Positions 1-8,852 are shown, counted from the first letter of the stretch. The stretch: DNA of 64,000 bases from Lachnoclostridium sp. UBA5725 (GCA_002419585.1 DIGJ01000002.1:1-64000); one strand, 5' to 3'. Program-made: numbers and translations. The notes: generated by a model not told the origin, from the sequence alone.

Positions 1-25
1 CCAATCTAAAGTTTAGAACCTTTTT

Positions 26-68
26 CTTATGTAAGCAGATATGTGATAACATATCATGCTTACATAAG
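26..68. terminator. Inverted repeat downstream of upp
   Basis: A 12-bp arm (CTTATGTAAGCA) and its exact complement enclose a further imperfect ATATG/CATAT stem. It lies just 3' of upp, which is read on the minus strand. On the minus strand the hairpin is followed by A-rich rather than T-rich sequence, so it may be a processing or stability hairpin rather than a classical intrinsic terminator. Confidence 0.5.
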
Positions 69-81
69 ATTGTTTTATATT

Positions 82-711
82 CTATTTTGTTCCGTAAATA
101 CGATCACCGGCATCACCAAGTCCTGGTAAAATATAGCCTTGATCATTTAATCTTTCATCAAGTGCACCAATATAAACATCAACATCTGGATGAGCTTCAC
201 GAAGTGCCTTTAGACCTTCTGGAGCAGCGATTAAACAAAGAAAATGAATCTTTGTAATGCCGCGGGATTTTAATTGACGGATGGCGGCAATTGCGGAACC
301 GCCAGTTGCAAGCATTGGATCAACTACGAAAATTTCTCTTTCATCTGCATCGTGAGGTAGCTTACAAAAATATTCTACAGGCTCAAGGGTTTCTTCATTA
401 CGATACATACCAATATGTCCAACTTTTGCATTTGGAATCAAATTAAGGATACCATCTGCCATGTGAAGACCCGCACGAAGGATTGGGACGATACATAATT
501 TCTTTCCGGCAATTTCTTTCACCGTTGTTTTTACAAGTGGTGTTTCAACTTCAATATCAGATAAAGCAAGATCGCGTGTTGCTTCATAACAAATGAGCAT
601 TGCAACTTCAGCAACTAAATCACGAAATTCCTTAGTGGATGTTTCCTTTACACGCATAATACCGATTTTGTGCTGAATTAATGGATGATCCATAACTACA
701 ACTTTTGACAT
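82..711 (-). CDS. upp: Uracil phosphoribosyltransferase
   Basis: This cytosolic enzyme converts uracil and PRPP to UMP in pyrimidine salvage. The 209-residue length is the usual one for the family. The PRPP-binding loop is visible as VVDPMLATGGSA near residues 128-139, and the C-terminal uracil-binding stretch YILPGLGDAGDR is intact. A GGAGG ribosome site lies 8 bases before the ATG. The gene stands alone on the minus strand, with a palindrome after its stop and an AT-rich leader before it. The family assignment is secure. Confidence 0.97.
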   Translation of the reverse strand: MSKVVVMDHPLIQHKIGIMRVKETSTKEFRDLVAEVAMLICYEATRDLALSDIEVETPLVKTTVKEIAGKKLCIVPILRAGLHMADGILNLIPNAKVGHIGMYRNEETLEPVEYFCKLPHDADEREIFVVDPMLATGGSAIAAIRQLKSRGITKIHFLCLIAAPEGLKALREAHPDVDVYIGALDERLNDQGYILPGLGDAGDRIYGTK

Positions 712-925
712 TTTTCTACCTCCAAAACGGTTTTAGTTTAGTTTTCTGGAGTATTATAGCACTATTTTGTCCATTAATCAAAGGAAACATACATTTTTTA
801 TTCGATTTAAAAAAAATAGCGATTGGATAAGGTGTGTGATATACTTAATAATAAGAATCAGGAACATTAGCGATTACGACGTACTATAATATAACTATAG
901 AATGATAAAAAAGGGCAGAGGAAAA

Positions 926-957
926 GCCTAGTAGAGGGGGGAGGGTAACTACTAGGC
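926..957 (+). other. Hairpin with purine-rich loop in the 1055 leader
   Basis: The 344-base gap between upp and the next gene contains a perfect 9-bp stem, GCCTAGTAG with CTACTAGGC, around a 14-base loop dominated by G (AGGGGGGAGGGTAA). No T-run follows, so it does not look like a terminator. It would lie about 100 bases upstream of the membrane protein start at 1056. The rest of the gap is AT-rich with no ORF I can support. Its function is unknown. Confidence 0.45.
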
Positions 958-1055
958 CAATTTATGAAAAAAATTATGAAATAAGCAAATGTAATATTAT
1001 TTTGTTTCTATGGTAATATTATATATGGCAGATGTGAGCATAATATGGCGATATT

Positions 1056-1571
1056 ATGAACATTTTGTTAATATTGAAGAAAGCGAGGGAGAATGTGTTA
1101 AGCGTCTTTCATAAACTTTTAAAAAAAGAATTAGGCGAGCTTCGCTATAAACGGTATTGTTTAATCTTCGAAAAATATAAAATAAATCGAAGTGCTAAGA
1201 ATCGTATGGAAAGCAGTCAGGAAGTATATCAGGATTTATACGAATTCTTAAAAGATCAGGATTTTTTAACGCTGCGACATAGAATGGAAACTTTGGTTGA
1301 TTCTATGTGCGTCGCGGTGAATATAAGCAAATACTATATTTTTGCGTTTTTCTTTTATTTGGGAGGTTCTTTGTTTATGATAGTAAAAGGACTGGATCCA
1401 AGAATTACGATTATAAGCCTCCTGTTAATGAGCGGGTTGTTTATTTATAAAACTTGTGAATTTGTTGTAAATAAATATTGCTATATTGATGCCAATATCA
1501 TATTGGTATACAAATCTGTATTAGACCAGCTGTTATTAAAATATGAAGATAATAAAATTGAAAAAAATTAA
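1056..1571 (+). CDS. Small membrane protein of unknown function
   Basis: I do not recognise this 171-residue protein. The first 90 residues are basic and charged and probably cytosolic. Two hydrophobic segments follow, about residues 92-112 (FAFFFYLGGSLFMIV) and 116-136 (ITIISLLLMSGLFIY), leaving a short charged tail. It would be a two-pass membrane protein with both ends on the same side. The ribosome site is not strong. It stands alone between the hairpin region and the phosphoglucomutase gene. The reading is supported by its length and consistent amino-acid composition only. Confidence 0.6.
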   Translation: MNILLILKKARENVLSVFHKLLKKELGELRYKRYCLIFEKYKINRSAKNRMESSQEVYQDLYEFLKDQDFLTLRHRMETLVDSMCVAVNISKYYIFAFFFYLGGSLFMIVKGLDPRITIISLLLMSGLFIYKTCEFVVNKYCYIDANIILVYKSVLDQLLLKYEDNKIEKN

Positions 1572-1639
1572 TTTTACTTTAAAAAAGAAAATTTCATGAT
1601 ATAATATACCATAGAAAAAAGAAACAGGGAGGAACCGGT

Positions 1640-3337
1640 ATGGATTTTAAAGTTAAGTATGAAGACTGGTGTAAAAATCAATATTTTGATGAAGCAACAA
1701 AAAGGGAATTAGAGAGTATTGCTACAAATGAAGAAGAAATGAAGGATCGATTTTATCGTGATTTAGAATTTGGTACGGGTGGGCTTCGTGGTATTGTTGG
1801 AGCCGGAACAAATCGTATGAATATATATACTGTTCGCAAAGCAACACAAGGATTGGCTAATTTTATTATCAAAGAAGGAAAACAAAGCATGGGAGTTGCC
1901 ATTGCTTATGATTCCCGACATTTTTCACCTGAGTTTAGTGAGGAAGCTGCACTGTGTTTAAATGCAAATGGTATTAAGACCTATCGTTTTGAATCCCTTC
2001 GTCCTACTCCAGAATTATCATTTGCTTTACGTAAACTTGGATGTTGTGCAGGTATTGTTGTAACTGCCAGTCATAATCCACCAGAATATAATGGCTATAA
2101 GGTTTATTGGGAGGATGGCGCTCAGGTTACTGCTCCAAAGGACGTTCAGATTATTGAAGAAGTAAATAATGTAACCGATTATGCAATGGTGAAAACGATG
2201 ACCAGAGCCGGGGCAGAACAAAAAGATTTATATCATACCATTGGTAAAGAGATTGATGATGCTTATATGCAAGAACTTCACAATTTAGTGTTAAGTAAGG
2301 AGGCAATCAAATCCGTTGCAAGCGACCTAACAATCGTATATACGCCTCTTTATGGTACCGGAAATCTTCCAGTTCGTCGTATCTTAAGTGAGCTGGGATT
2401 TGAAAAGGTATATGTTGTAAAAGAACAGGAATTACCAGATGGTAACTTCCCTACCGTAAGCTATCCAAATCCAGAAGATAAAAACGCATTTAAATTAGCG
2501 CTTGCGCTGGCAAAAGAAGTAAACGCAGATTTAATTCTGGCAACAGATCCAGATGCAGACCGTCTTGGCGTATATGCAAGAAATAATGATACGGGAGAGT
2601 ATGAAGCATTTACTGGAAATATGTCTGGTTTATTAATTTGCGAATATGAATTAGAACGTAAAAAAGAGTTGGGCATCCTACCAGAAAATGGTGCAATTAT
2701 ATCAACGATTGTAACAACAAATATGGCATTTGCAGTAGCAAAAGAGTATGGAATGAAATTAATCGAAGTATTAACTGGATTTAAATATATTGGCGAGCAG
2801 ATTAAACTGTTTGAAGAAACTGGATCAAATGAATATGTATTTGGTTTAGAGGAAAGTTATGGCTGTTTAATCGGAACCCATGCAAGAGACAAGGATGCAA
2901 TCGTAGCAGTTATGGCTCTTTGTGAGGCTGCTGCTTATTATAAAACAAAAGGCATTACGCTCTGGGATCAGATGCTTCGTATTTATGAAAAATATGGATA
3001 CTACAAAGAAACCCTGATGACGATTACTCTAAAGGGAATGGATGGAGCAAATCAAATCAAGCAGATGATGGATGATATGAGACAACATCCAATGACAGAG
3101 GCTGGAGGCATGAAAGTGCTGAAGATGAGAGATTACCTGAAACCCGAAGAAACAAAGCTTCCAGAATCCAATGTTCTTTATTTTGAATTGGAAGACGATG
3201 CTTGGTTTTGTGTACGCCCATCTGGAACAGAGCCTAAAATTAAATTTTACTTTGGCGTAAAAGGAACTTCCATGGAAGACGCAAAGCAAAAGGCAGAACG
3301 CTTAGAAGCGGATGTACGTAGAGAAGTAGAAAAATAA
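1640..3337 (+). CDS. pgcA: Phosphoglucomutase / phosphomannomutase
   Basis: This alpha-D-phosphohexomutase interconverts hexose 1- and 6-phosphates, linking glycogen, cell-wall sugar and glycolytic pools. All four family landmarks are present in the 565 residues: the phosphoserine loop TASHNPP at 142-148 (Ser144), the metal loop DPDADRLG near 304, the sugar-binding GLEESYG, and the C-terminal phosphate loop RPSGTEPKIKF. Length matches the long Firmicute PgcA type. A GGAGG site precedes the ATG. It also suits the cellobiose locus in this window, because cellobiose phosphorolysis yields glucose 1-phosphate. Substrate preference between glucose and mannose cannot be read from sequence. Confidence 0.93.
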   Translation: MDFKVKYEDWCKNQYFDEATKRELESIATNEEEMKDRFYRDLEFGTGGLRGIVGAGTNRMNIYTVRKATQGLANFIIKEGKQSMGVAIAYDSRHFSPEFSEEAALCLNANGIKTYRFESLRPTPELSFALRKLGCCAGIVVTASHNPPEYNGYKVYWEDGAQVTAPKDVQIIEEVNNVTDYAMVKTMTRAGAEQKDLYHTIGKEIDDAYMQELHNLVLSKEAIKSVASDLTIVYTPLYGTGNLPVRRILSELGFEKVYVVKEQELPDGNFPTVSYPNPEDKNAFKLALALAKEVNADLILATDPDADRLGVYARNNDTGEYEAFTGNMSGLLICEYELERKKELGILPENGAIISTIVTTNMAFAVAKEYGMKLIEVLTGFKYIGEQIKLFEETGSNEYVFGLEESYGCLIGTHARDKDAIVAVMALCEAAAYYKTKGITLWDQMLRIYEKYGYYKETLMTITLKGMDGANQIKQMMDDMRQHPMTEAGGMKVLKMRDYLKPEETKLPESNVLYFELEDDAWFCVRPSGTEPKIKFYFGVKGTSMEDAKQKAERLEADVRREVEK

Positions 3338-3421
3338 TAATTGGTGGAAGTGTCTTTCTATGCAACGCGCGAAGAGGATACTTCCACTTTCTTACGAAAT
3401 CAAAAGATAGGAGCAGATCAA

Positions 3422-4186
3422 ATGAATAATTTTCATACACATACGTATCGATGCAAACATGCAAAAGGTGACGTCTTAGACTATATTAAAATGGCTCGAT
3501 TAAAAAATGTAGGGGAACTTGGGTTTTCTGATCACACGCCATTGCCAGATGGATGGTGGCAAGATGTCAGAATGGGAATGGACGAACTGGAAGGCTATGT
3601 AAATGCTGTTTTAGAAGGAAGAAAACAAAATCCCAATATGCGAATTTTACTAGGGTTAGAATGTGATTACTCTCCTGATTATGTAAGCTTTTTTCAAGAA
3701 ATAAAACAGAGGTATCAAATGGATTATCTCATTGGAAGCATTCATGCGTTTCCTTATGAAGGTGAAAGCGTTGGTTGTTTCCAAGAAGGAAAGGTATTTG
3801 ATTATAAAATGCTGAAGGCCTATGCGGAATCTTTTGTTAAAGCGATGCAAACCGGTATCTTTACTTTTATGGCACATCCGGATTTGTTTTGCTTAAGCCT
3901 GAATGGATGGAATCCAGAAGCTCTTTCTGTGAGTGCCTACATACTTGAAGCAGCGAAAGCATTGGATATGCCGCTTGAAATAAATTGCAGTGGTATAAAA
4001 AAATCAATGGATATGGGAAAATTTGAAATCGCGTATCCCAAACGGGAATTTTGGGAACTGGCAGCTGGCTTTGGTGTAAAAGGAATCGTTAGTTCGGATG
4101 CTCATACACCGGAAAGCTTAACCCAAAACATGGATGCTGGTTTTTATTTACAAAAAGAATATCAGATCGAACCATTTGTACTTTAG
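3422..4186 (+). CDS. PHP-domain histidinol-phosphatase family protein
   Basis: The 254-residue protein has the PHP metal-binding signatures: NFHTHTYRCKHA at the N terminus, the internal SDHTP, and SSDAHTPE near the end. The family includes the HisJ-type histidinol-phosphatase of histidine synthesis. No other his genes are nearby, so another phosphoester substrate is possible. I start at the ATG at 3422, which has an AGGAG site 9 bases before it. The in-frame TTG at 3341 lies almost against the stop of the previous gene and has no ribosome site. Its 3' end overlaps the convergent YitT gene by 4 bases. Confidence 0.8.
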   Translation: MNNFHTHTYRCKHAKGDVLDYIKMARLKNVGELGFSDHTPLPDGWWQDVRMGMDELEGYVNAVLEGRKQNPNMRILLGLECDYSPDYVSFFQEIKQRYQMDYLIGSIHAFPYEGESVGCFQEGKVFDYKMLKAYAESFVKAMQTGIFTFMAHPDLFCLSLNGWNPEALSVSAYILEAAKALDMPLEINCSGIKKSMDMGKFEIAYPKREFWELAAGFGVKGIVSSDAHTPESLTQNMDAGFYLQKEYQIEPFVL

Positions 4187-5046
4187 TGGTATACTTTATC
4201 CAATGTGAATCCACGGCCCTTTACTTCATTTACCTGATTAATAATCATAAATGCATTTGGGTCGATGGACAAAACCATTTCATTTAGTTTGGCTAATTCA
4301 CGGCTAGAGATAACCGTTAAAACGACCTTTGTTATATTTCCATAAAAGCCGGTTTCTGCATTCATTAATGTAGAGCCGCGGTCTAATTGATGAATAATCA
4401 TCGTATTGATCTCATCGTATTTCTTGCTTACAATCTTAACCTGTGTCTTTGCATTACCATTCAGTAGTACCTTATCAAGAACAACACTGTAAATGAGAAC
4501 CAATAAAATACCATAAAGCGTCTTTTCTTTACTGGAAAACAGCATCTGCATTAGGAGAATGGTAAAGTCAATGGCATATAGACAAACGGATACGGACCAG
4601 CCAAATTTTTTGTTGAATACAAGCGGTGGAATATCAAGACCTCCGGTAGAAGCCCCTTCCTTGATGACAATGCCAATGCCAAATCCTATCATGATACCAG
4701 CACAAATGGTTGCAAGCAGAGGATTATCTGTGAAATCATTTATCCCTTTGATATATCCGGTAGCCTGTAAGCAAAATGGATAGAAGAAGGTACTAATAAG
4801 GGTAGTAATTGCAAATTTCTTTCCAAGAACTACGAATCCGATCAGAAACATGATGACATTTGAGGTAAGAATAAAAGCACTCATTGGAATTGGTATATAA
4901 CGAGTTACGACGAGTGAAAGTCCAGTTGTTCCCCCGGTAATCAGTCCATTTGGAAGTATAAACATGGTAATGGCCAAGGTGTAAATCAGGTTTCCTAGTA
5001 AAATCATTAGAATGTTTTTGCAATTTAATAAAATCCTTCGTTTCAT
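4183..5046 (-). CDS. YitT family membrane protein
   Basis: The 287-residue protein has five or six hydrophobic segments in its first 200 residues. These contain the family's glycine-rich motifs (GGTTGLSLV near 37 and EGASTGGLDIPPL near 131). A soluble C-terminal domain of about 80 residues is of the DUF2179 type, ending near KGRGFTLD. The family is widespread in Firmicutes and of unknown transport or regulatory role. The minus-strand leader holds a possible 32-residue ORF and a terminator-like hairpin (see 5071-5169). Confidence 0.85.
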   Translation of the reverse strand: MKRRILLNCKNILMILLGNLIYTLAITMFILPNGLITGGTTGLSLVVTRYIPIPMSAFILTSNVIMFLIGFVVLGKKFAITTLISTFFYPFCLQATGYIKGINDFTDNPLLATICAGIMIGFGIGIVIKEGASTGGLDIPPLVFNKKFGWSVSVCLYAIDFTILLMQMLFSSKEKTLYGILLVLIYSVVLDKVLLNGNAKTQVKIVSKKYDEINTMIIHQLDRGSTLMNAETGFYGNITKVVLTVISSRELAKLNEMVLSIDPNAFMIINQVNEVKGRGFTLDKVYH

Positions 5047-5070
5047 ATTATTTCCTACTTTCTTACTGAA

Positions 5071-5169
5071 TTAGCACTCTGCCTTAGTAAAGGGTAAAAG
5101 AAAAAGCATACCAATTGATATGCTTTCAAATTCGTTCATATGGAGTTGCCAAAAATATCGTTTTGTCAT
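5071..5169 (-). CDS. Possible 32-residue leader peptide before YitT gene
   Basis: On the minus strand a good ribosome site (AAAGGGGG) sits 7 bases before an ATG that opens a 32-residue ORF beginning MTKRYFWQLHMNEF. A TATAAT box lies about 28 bases upstream of that ribosome site. The ORF contains the hairpin AAGCATA/TATGCTT followed by a T-rich run. It is too short to be sure of coding. Its position, 24 bases before the yitT-type gene, would suit a leader peptide or attenuator. No homology could be tested. Confidence 0.3.
   Translation of the reverse strand: MTKRYFWQLHMNEFESISIGMLFLLPFTKAEC
5103..5127 (-). terminator. Terminator-like hairpin inside the YitT leader
   Basis: Read on the minus strand, AAGCATA and TATGCTT pair around an 8-base loop and are followed by TTTCTTTT. 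This is a plausible intrinsic terminator positioned before the YitT start codon and within the small leader ORF. It could be an attenuator or a premature stop for the short transcript. Confidence 0.45.
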
Positions 5170-5348
5170 AAGACAATCCCCCTTTAGAGACTAATAATAG
5201 CATTATATTGGAAATAAGTAAAGATTTTTTTCTGGATTGGTGGTATACTAATTCTATTAGGCTTTACAATTTATGACTTAAAAAGTATAGGTGTAAAAGA
5301 TGTAAATCTTTTATAATACGTGAAACATGCGTAGAATTGGAGGAAATG

Positions 5349-7037
5349 ATGAGATTTAGTGAAATGCCTTACGAAAGAATTTGCTTTGAAGAGATAGAGG
5401 CGGAATTTAATACTTTGATGAAGGAATTTAATGATGCAAAAAGTGGGGAAGAACAGTTTGAGGTGCATAAAAAGCAGTATGAGTTCAGTGATAAAATGAA
5501 TACTTATATTACCATAGCTCAGATTCGTCATGACATTGATACGAAGGATGACTTTTATGATAAAGAGCAAGCTTATTACGATGAAATTATGCCAAAGATT
5601 AGCAATTTGAGCGTACAATATGGAAAACTTATGTACCATTCGCCATATCGTGCATATTTGGAAGAAAAGATTGGAAAAGTTGCATTTAAAAATATTGAAA
5701 TCAGTTTAAAAGCATTTGATGAAAAATTAATTCCACTTATGCAAGAAGAAAATGCGTTAACGACCGAGTATGATAAATTACTGGCAAGTGCAGAAATTCC
5801 TTGGGATGGAGAAATACTCAATTTGTCCCTTATGAGAAAGCATTTGACGAGTGACAATCGAGATACCAGAAGAAGAGCTTATGTAGCCTATACCGAATTT
5901 TTTGCTGTAAATGCGGACAAATTAGATGATATCTATGATAAGCTTGTAAAAAATAGAACCAAACAAGCAAATGAACTTGGGTATGAAAACTATCTTGAAC
6001 TTGGATATTATCGTATGAACCGTAACTGCTATGATAAAACAATGATCGAAAATTATCGTAATCAGGTGAAGAAAGATTTTGTACCGTTTGCAGAAAAATT
6101 GCATGAAGACAGAAGAAAACGCTTAGGATTAGAAAAACTTTCCTATATCGATGAAGGAGTTAATTTTGCGAACGGCAATCCAACTCCAATCGGTACACCG
6201 GAAGAAATTCTAGCAAATGGACAAAAGATGTATCGTGAGCTTTCACCAGAAACCAAGGAATTTTTTGACTTTATGACAGAAAATGAATTATTTGATGTAT
6301 TAGGAAGAAAGACCAAAAGACCGGGCGGTTATATGACATTTCTTCCACTATACAATGCACCCTTTATCTTTGCTAATTTTAATGGAACCAGCGGTGATGT
6401 GGATGTTATTACGCATGAGTGCGGCCATGCATTTCAAGGGTATCTTTCAGGAAAAGATCCAATCAGGGAACATGCAGAGATTACGATGGAAACAGCAGAA
6501 ATACATTCCATGTCGATGGAGTTTTTCACAGAACCTTGGATGAATTTATTCTTTGGAGATCGAACACAGGATTATATTTCGATGCATTTAGAAGATGCAG
6601 CAGCATTTATTCCTTATGGAACCATGGTGGATGAATTTCAGCATATCGTCTATGAAAATCCGGATATGACCAAAGAAGAACGTCATGCTACCTGGAGAAA
6701 ATTAGAAAAGGAATACAAACCGCATCTTGATTATGAGGACAATGCATTTTTTGAAAAGGGTGGATTTTGGCAAAAGCAACATCATATTTATGATTTCCCA
6801 CTTTACTACATTGACTATTGTCTGGCTCAAACGTGTGCAATCCAATATAAAGTAAGAATGGACGAAAATTATGAAAGTGCCTTCGAAAGCTATCTAAAAC
6901 TTTGCAAATTATCTGCAAGTGACTTTTTCACAAATATGCTAAAAGAAGTTGGTCTTGACAGTCCATTTGAAACTGGATGTATGAAAAAGATTGTAGAGAA
7001 ACTTACAAATAAAATGAATGAACGAATGATGAGGTAA
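5349..7037 (+). CDS. M3 family oligoendopeptidase (PepF-like)
   Basis: This zinc metallopeptidase cleaves short peptides in the cytosol. The catalytic motif HECGH is at residues 356-360 of the 562-residue product, inside VDVITHECGHAFQGYL. A downstream glutamate follows in the AEIHSMSMEF helix, as in thimet-like enzymes. The start at 5349 gives the N terminus MRFSEMPYER, the usual beginning in this family. GGAGGA precedes it by 4 bases, and another ATG one codon earlier is possible. There is no signal peptide. aroC begins 3 bases after the stop, so the two genes are probably co-transcribed. Confidence 0.93.
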   Translation: MRFSEMPYERICFEEIEAEFNTLMKEFNDAKSGEEQFEVHKKQYEFSDKMNTYITIAQIRHDIDTKDDFYDKEQAYYDEIMPKISNLSVQYGKLMYHSPYRAYLEEKIGKVAFKNIEISLKAFDEKLIPLMQEENALTTEYDKLLASAEIPWDGEILNLSLMRKHLTSDNRDTRRRAYVAYTEFFAVNADKLDDIYDKLVKNRTKQANELGYENYLELGYYRMNRNCYDKTMIENYRNQVKKDFVPFAEKLHEDRRKRLGLEKLSYIDEGVNFANGNPTPIGTPEEILANGQKMYRELSPETKEFFDFMTENELFDVLGRKTKRPGGYMTFLPLYNAPFIFANFNGTSGDVDVITHECGHAFQGYLSGKDPIREHAEITMETAEIHSMSMEFFTEPWMNLFFGDRTQDYISMHLEDAAAFIPYGTMVDEFQHIVYENPDMTKEERHATWRKLEKEYKPHLDYEDNAFFEKGGFWQKQHHIYDFPLYYIDYCLAQTCAIQYKVRMDENYESAFESYLKLCKLSASDFFTNMLKEVGLDSPFETGCMKKIVEKLTNKMNERMMR

Positions 7038-7040
7038 CGT

Positions 7041-8144
7041 ATGGCAGGTTCAAGTTTTGGTAATTTATTTCGTGTAACAACATGGGGTGAGTCACATGGA
7101 AAAGGACTCGGAGTTGTTGTGGATGGATGTCCAGCAGGACTTAACGTGGATGAAGAACTGATTCAGAAATTTTTAAATCGCAGAAAACCAGGAAGCAATC
7201 CATATGGAACGCCTAGAAAAGAAGGGGATGTTGTTTCTATCTTGTCAGGCATCTTTGAAGGAAAAACAACGGGAACACCTATTTCGATGATCGTAAGGAA
7301 TGAGAGTCAAAAATCCTCTGACTATTCAGAAATTGCATCTTATTATCGTCCAGGTCATGCTGACTATACCTTCGATATGAAATATGGTTTCCGAGACTAT
7401 CGTGGTGGAGGGCGATCTTCTGGTCGTGAGACCATTGGGCGTGTTTCAGCCGGCGCAATTGCAAAAGCAATTTTGTTGGAAACTGGAATTTCAGTAATGG
7501 CTTATACGAAATCCATCGGACCAGTCAGTATTGATTATTCAAAATGTGATGAAAAGTCCATTGAGAAAAGTGCGTTGTATATGCCGGATTTGGAAGCATC
7601 ACAATTAGCAGAGCAGTATTTAAATGAAAAAATGGGAGAAAATGATTCGGTTGGAGGAGTGGTAGAGTGCATTATCAAAGGACTTCCAGCAGGAATTGGT
7701 TCTCCAGTTTTTGATAAGTTAGATGCCAATTTGGGAAAAGCAGTAATGTCAATCGGGGCTGTGAAAGGTTTTGAAGTTGGAAGTGGATTTCAGGCAGCAT
7801 CCATGTGTGGCTCTGTAAATAATGATGGATTTAAAAAGGATGCAAATGGTTTGGTAATAAAGGAAACCAACCATGCAGGCGGGATTCTCGGAGGCATTAG
7901 TGATGGTTCGGAAATTATTTTGCGTGCTGCATTTAAGCCAACACCTTCCATTGCTAAGACACAAAGCACCGTGAATAAAGATGGAGAAGAGATTGAAATC
8001 AATGTAAAAGGAAGGCATGATCCAATTGTTGTACCACGCGCAGTAGTAGTAGTTGAGTCAATGGTGGCAATCACATTGGTAGATATGCTTTTTGAGAATA
8101 TGTCTTCACAAATGAGATATATTAAGAACTTTTATAAAGACTAA
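7041..8144 (+). CDS. aroC: Chorismate synthase
   Basis: The enzyme makes chorismate from 5-enolpyruvylshikimate 3-phosphate with reduced FMN, the last common step of aromatic amino-acid synthesis. The 367 residues carry the family signatures: GESHGKGLGVVVDGCPAG at the N terminus, the RGGGRSSGRETIGRV block near 120-135, and NHAGGILGGISDG near 276. Length is typical. It starts 3 bases after the peptidase stop, with a ribosome-like GATGAGG just upstream inside the previous gene. No other aro genes are adjacent. Confidence 0.97.
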   Translation: MAGSSFGNLFRVTTWGESHGKGLGVVVDGCPAGLNVDEELIQKFLNRRKPGSNPYGTPRKEGDVVSILSGIFEGKTTGTPISMIVRNESQKSSDYSEIASYYRPGHADYTFDMKYGFRDYRGGGRSSGRETIGRVSAGAIAKAILLETGISVMAYTKSIGPVSIDYSKCDEKSIEKSALYMPDLEASQLAEQYLNEKMGENDSVGGVVECIIKGLPAGIGSPVFDKLDANLGKAVMSIGAVKGFEVGSGFQAASMCGSVNNDGFKKDANGLVIKETNHAGGILGGISDGSEIILRAAFKPTPSIAKTQSTVNKDGEEIEINVKGRHDPIVVPRAVVVVESMVAITLVDMLFENMSSQMRYIKNFYKD

Positions 8145-8199
8145 TCTAGTACGAATTGCAAAGTTGTTATTTTGTCATATATTGGTATAAAAAAGAGAA

Positions 8200-8391
8200 A
8201 TGAGTATAACCATGCAATATAATAATCAAAATTATCGTTCGCTAAATATGAAACAAAAAGAAGAAACTCAAAGTATAGATTTGGGAAATGGAAAAACACG
8301 TCTTGTTATTGATGAAACAACGATATATGAGGTCGATACAGATTGTGAAAATTGCAAACGAAAGCATGATTATTTGCATAATAAGATATAG
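8200..8391 (+). CDS. Small protein of unknown function
   Basis: This 63-residue product is polar and unrecognised. It has an N-terminal NNQNY stretch, a central hydrophilic part, and a C-terminal cysteine pair (CENCKRKH) that could bind a metal with the following histidine. A purine-rich AAAAGAGAAA lies at the start. A second ATG at 8212 would give 59 residues. A perfect bidirectional palindrome begins 7 bases after the stop, which supports a real transcript end here. The gene could be in the aroC unit. Function unknown. Confidence 0.5.
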   Translation: MSITMQYNNQNYRSLNMKQKEETQSIDLGNGKTRLVIDETTIYEVDTDCENCKRKHDYLHNKI

Positions 8392-8397
8392 GGCAAT

Positions 8398-8429
8398 AAA
8401 AATGGGAGTGCATATGCACTCCCATTTTT
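8398..8429. terminator. Bidirectional intrinsic terminator
   Basis: A 32-base perfect palindrome with A-run and T-run ends (AAAAATGGGAGTGC then its complement) lies between the convergent small gene ending at 8391 and the Cys-rich gene ending at 8437. It should terminate transcription from both sides. Confidence 0.9.
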
Positions 8430-8436
8430 AAAAAAA

Positions 8437-8646
8437 TTAGCAGAATCCGTTACCGCCACAGCAGCATAATAATAGGATGATCCAAATACAATTATTTCCA
8501 CCAAATCCACTGTCGTGACAGCCATCATTTCCACCGAAACCGCCACAGCAGCATAATAATAGGATAATCCAAATACAATTATTTCCGCCGAATAATCCGT
8601 TATCATTGCCTCCACAGCCACAGTTGGTAGTTGTTAAATCACTCAT
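8437..8646 (-). CDS. Cys/Gly-rich tandem-repeat small protein
   Basis: The 69-residue protein contains two copies of the unit GGNNCIWIILLLCCCGG, each a hydrophobic run followed by three cysteines, joined by a Gly/Asn/Asp-rich linker. Eleven residues are cysteine. An AGGAGG site lies 7 bases before the ATG. Similar high-cysteine proteins in Clostridia are labelled chorion-class high-cysteine proteins, a name given for composition rather than function. It could be a surface, spore or membrane-associated peptide. The role is unknown and the functional label is only an inference. Confidence 0.75.
   Translation of the reverse strand: MSDLTTTNCGCGGNDNGLFGGNNCIWIILLLCCCGGFGGNDGCHDSGFGGNNCIWIILLLCCCGGNGFC
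8452..8586. repeat. Two 48-bp direct repeats within the Cys-rich gene
   Basis: The segments 8452-8499 and 8539-8586 are 48 bases each and differ at one position by my reading. They encode the two hydrophobic Cys-triplet units of the small protein. The near identity at silent sites points to a recent internal duplication or gene conversion. Confidence 0.85.
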
Positions 8647-8852
8647 GAAATTGCCTCCTAAAAATGTTTACAGTGTATTCTATGTGGCATTGCTTGGCAA
8701 TGTTCAACAATTTTAAAATATATTGAAAAATATTTTAAAATATTTTAAAGCATATTTTAAAGAATTTAATTTACAAAGTTGTAGTGGTAATGATAGAATT
8801 TATGTATGTAGATTCGATTTGCAACTATTAGTTTAATAACATGGAGGAATGT

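Noticed and set aside
5271..5639. 122-residue minus-strand ORF antisense to the M3 peptidase start
   Set aside because: It overlaps a clear gene on the other strand and shows only AT-driven composition.
8370..8621. 83-residue ORF in a different frame over the Cys-rich gene
   Set aside because: It is a shadow of the repeated unit, reading YYYAAVAV twice, and it runs across the bidirectional terminator.
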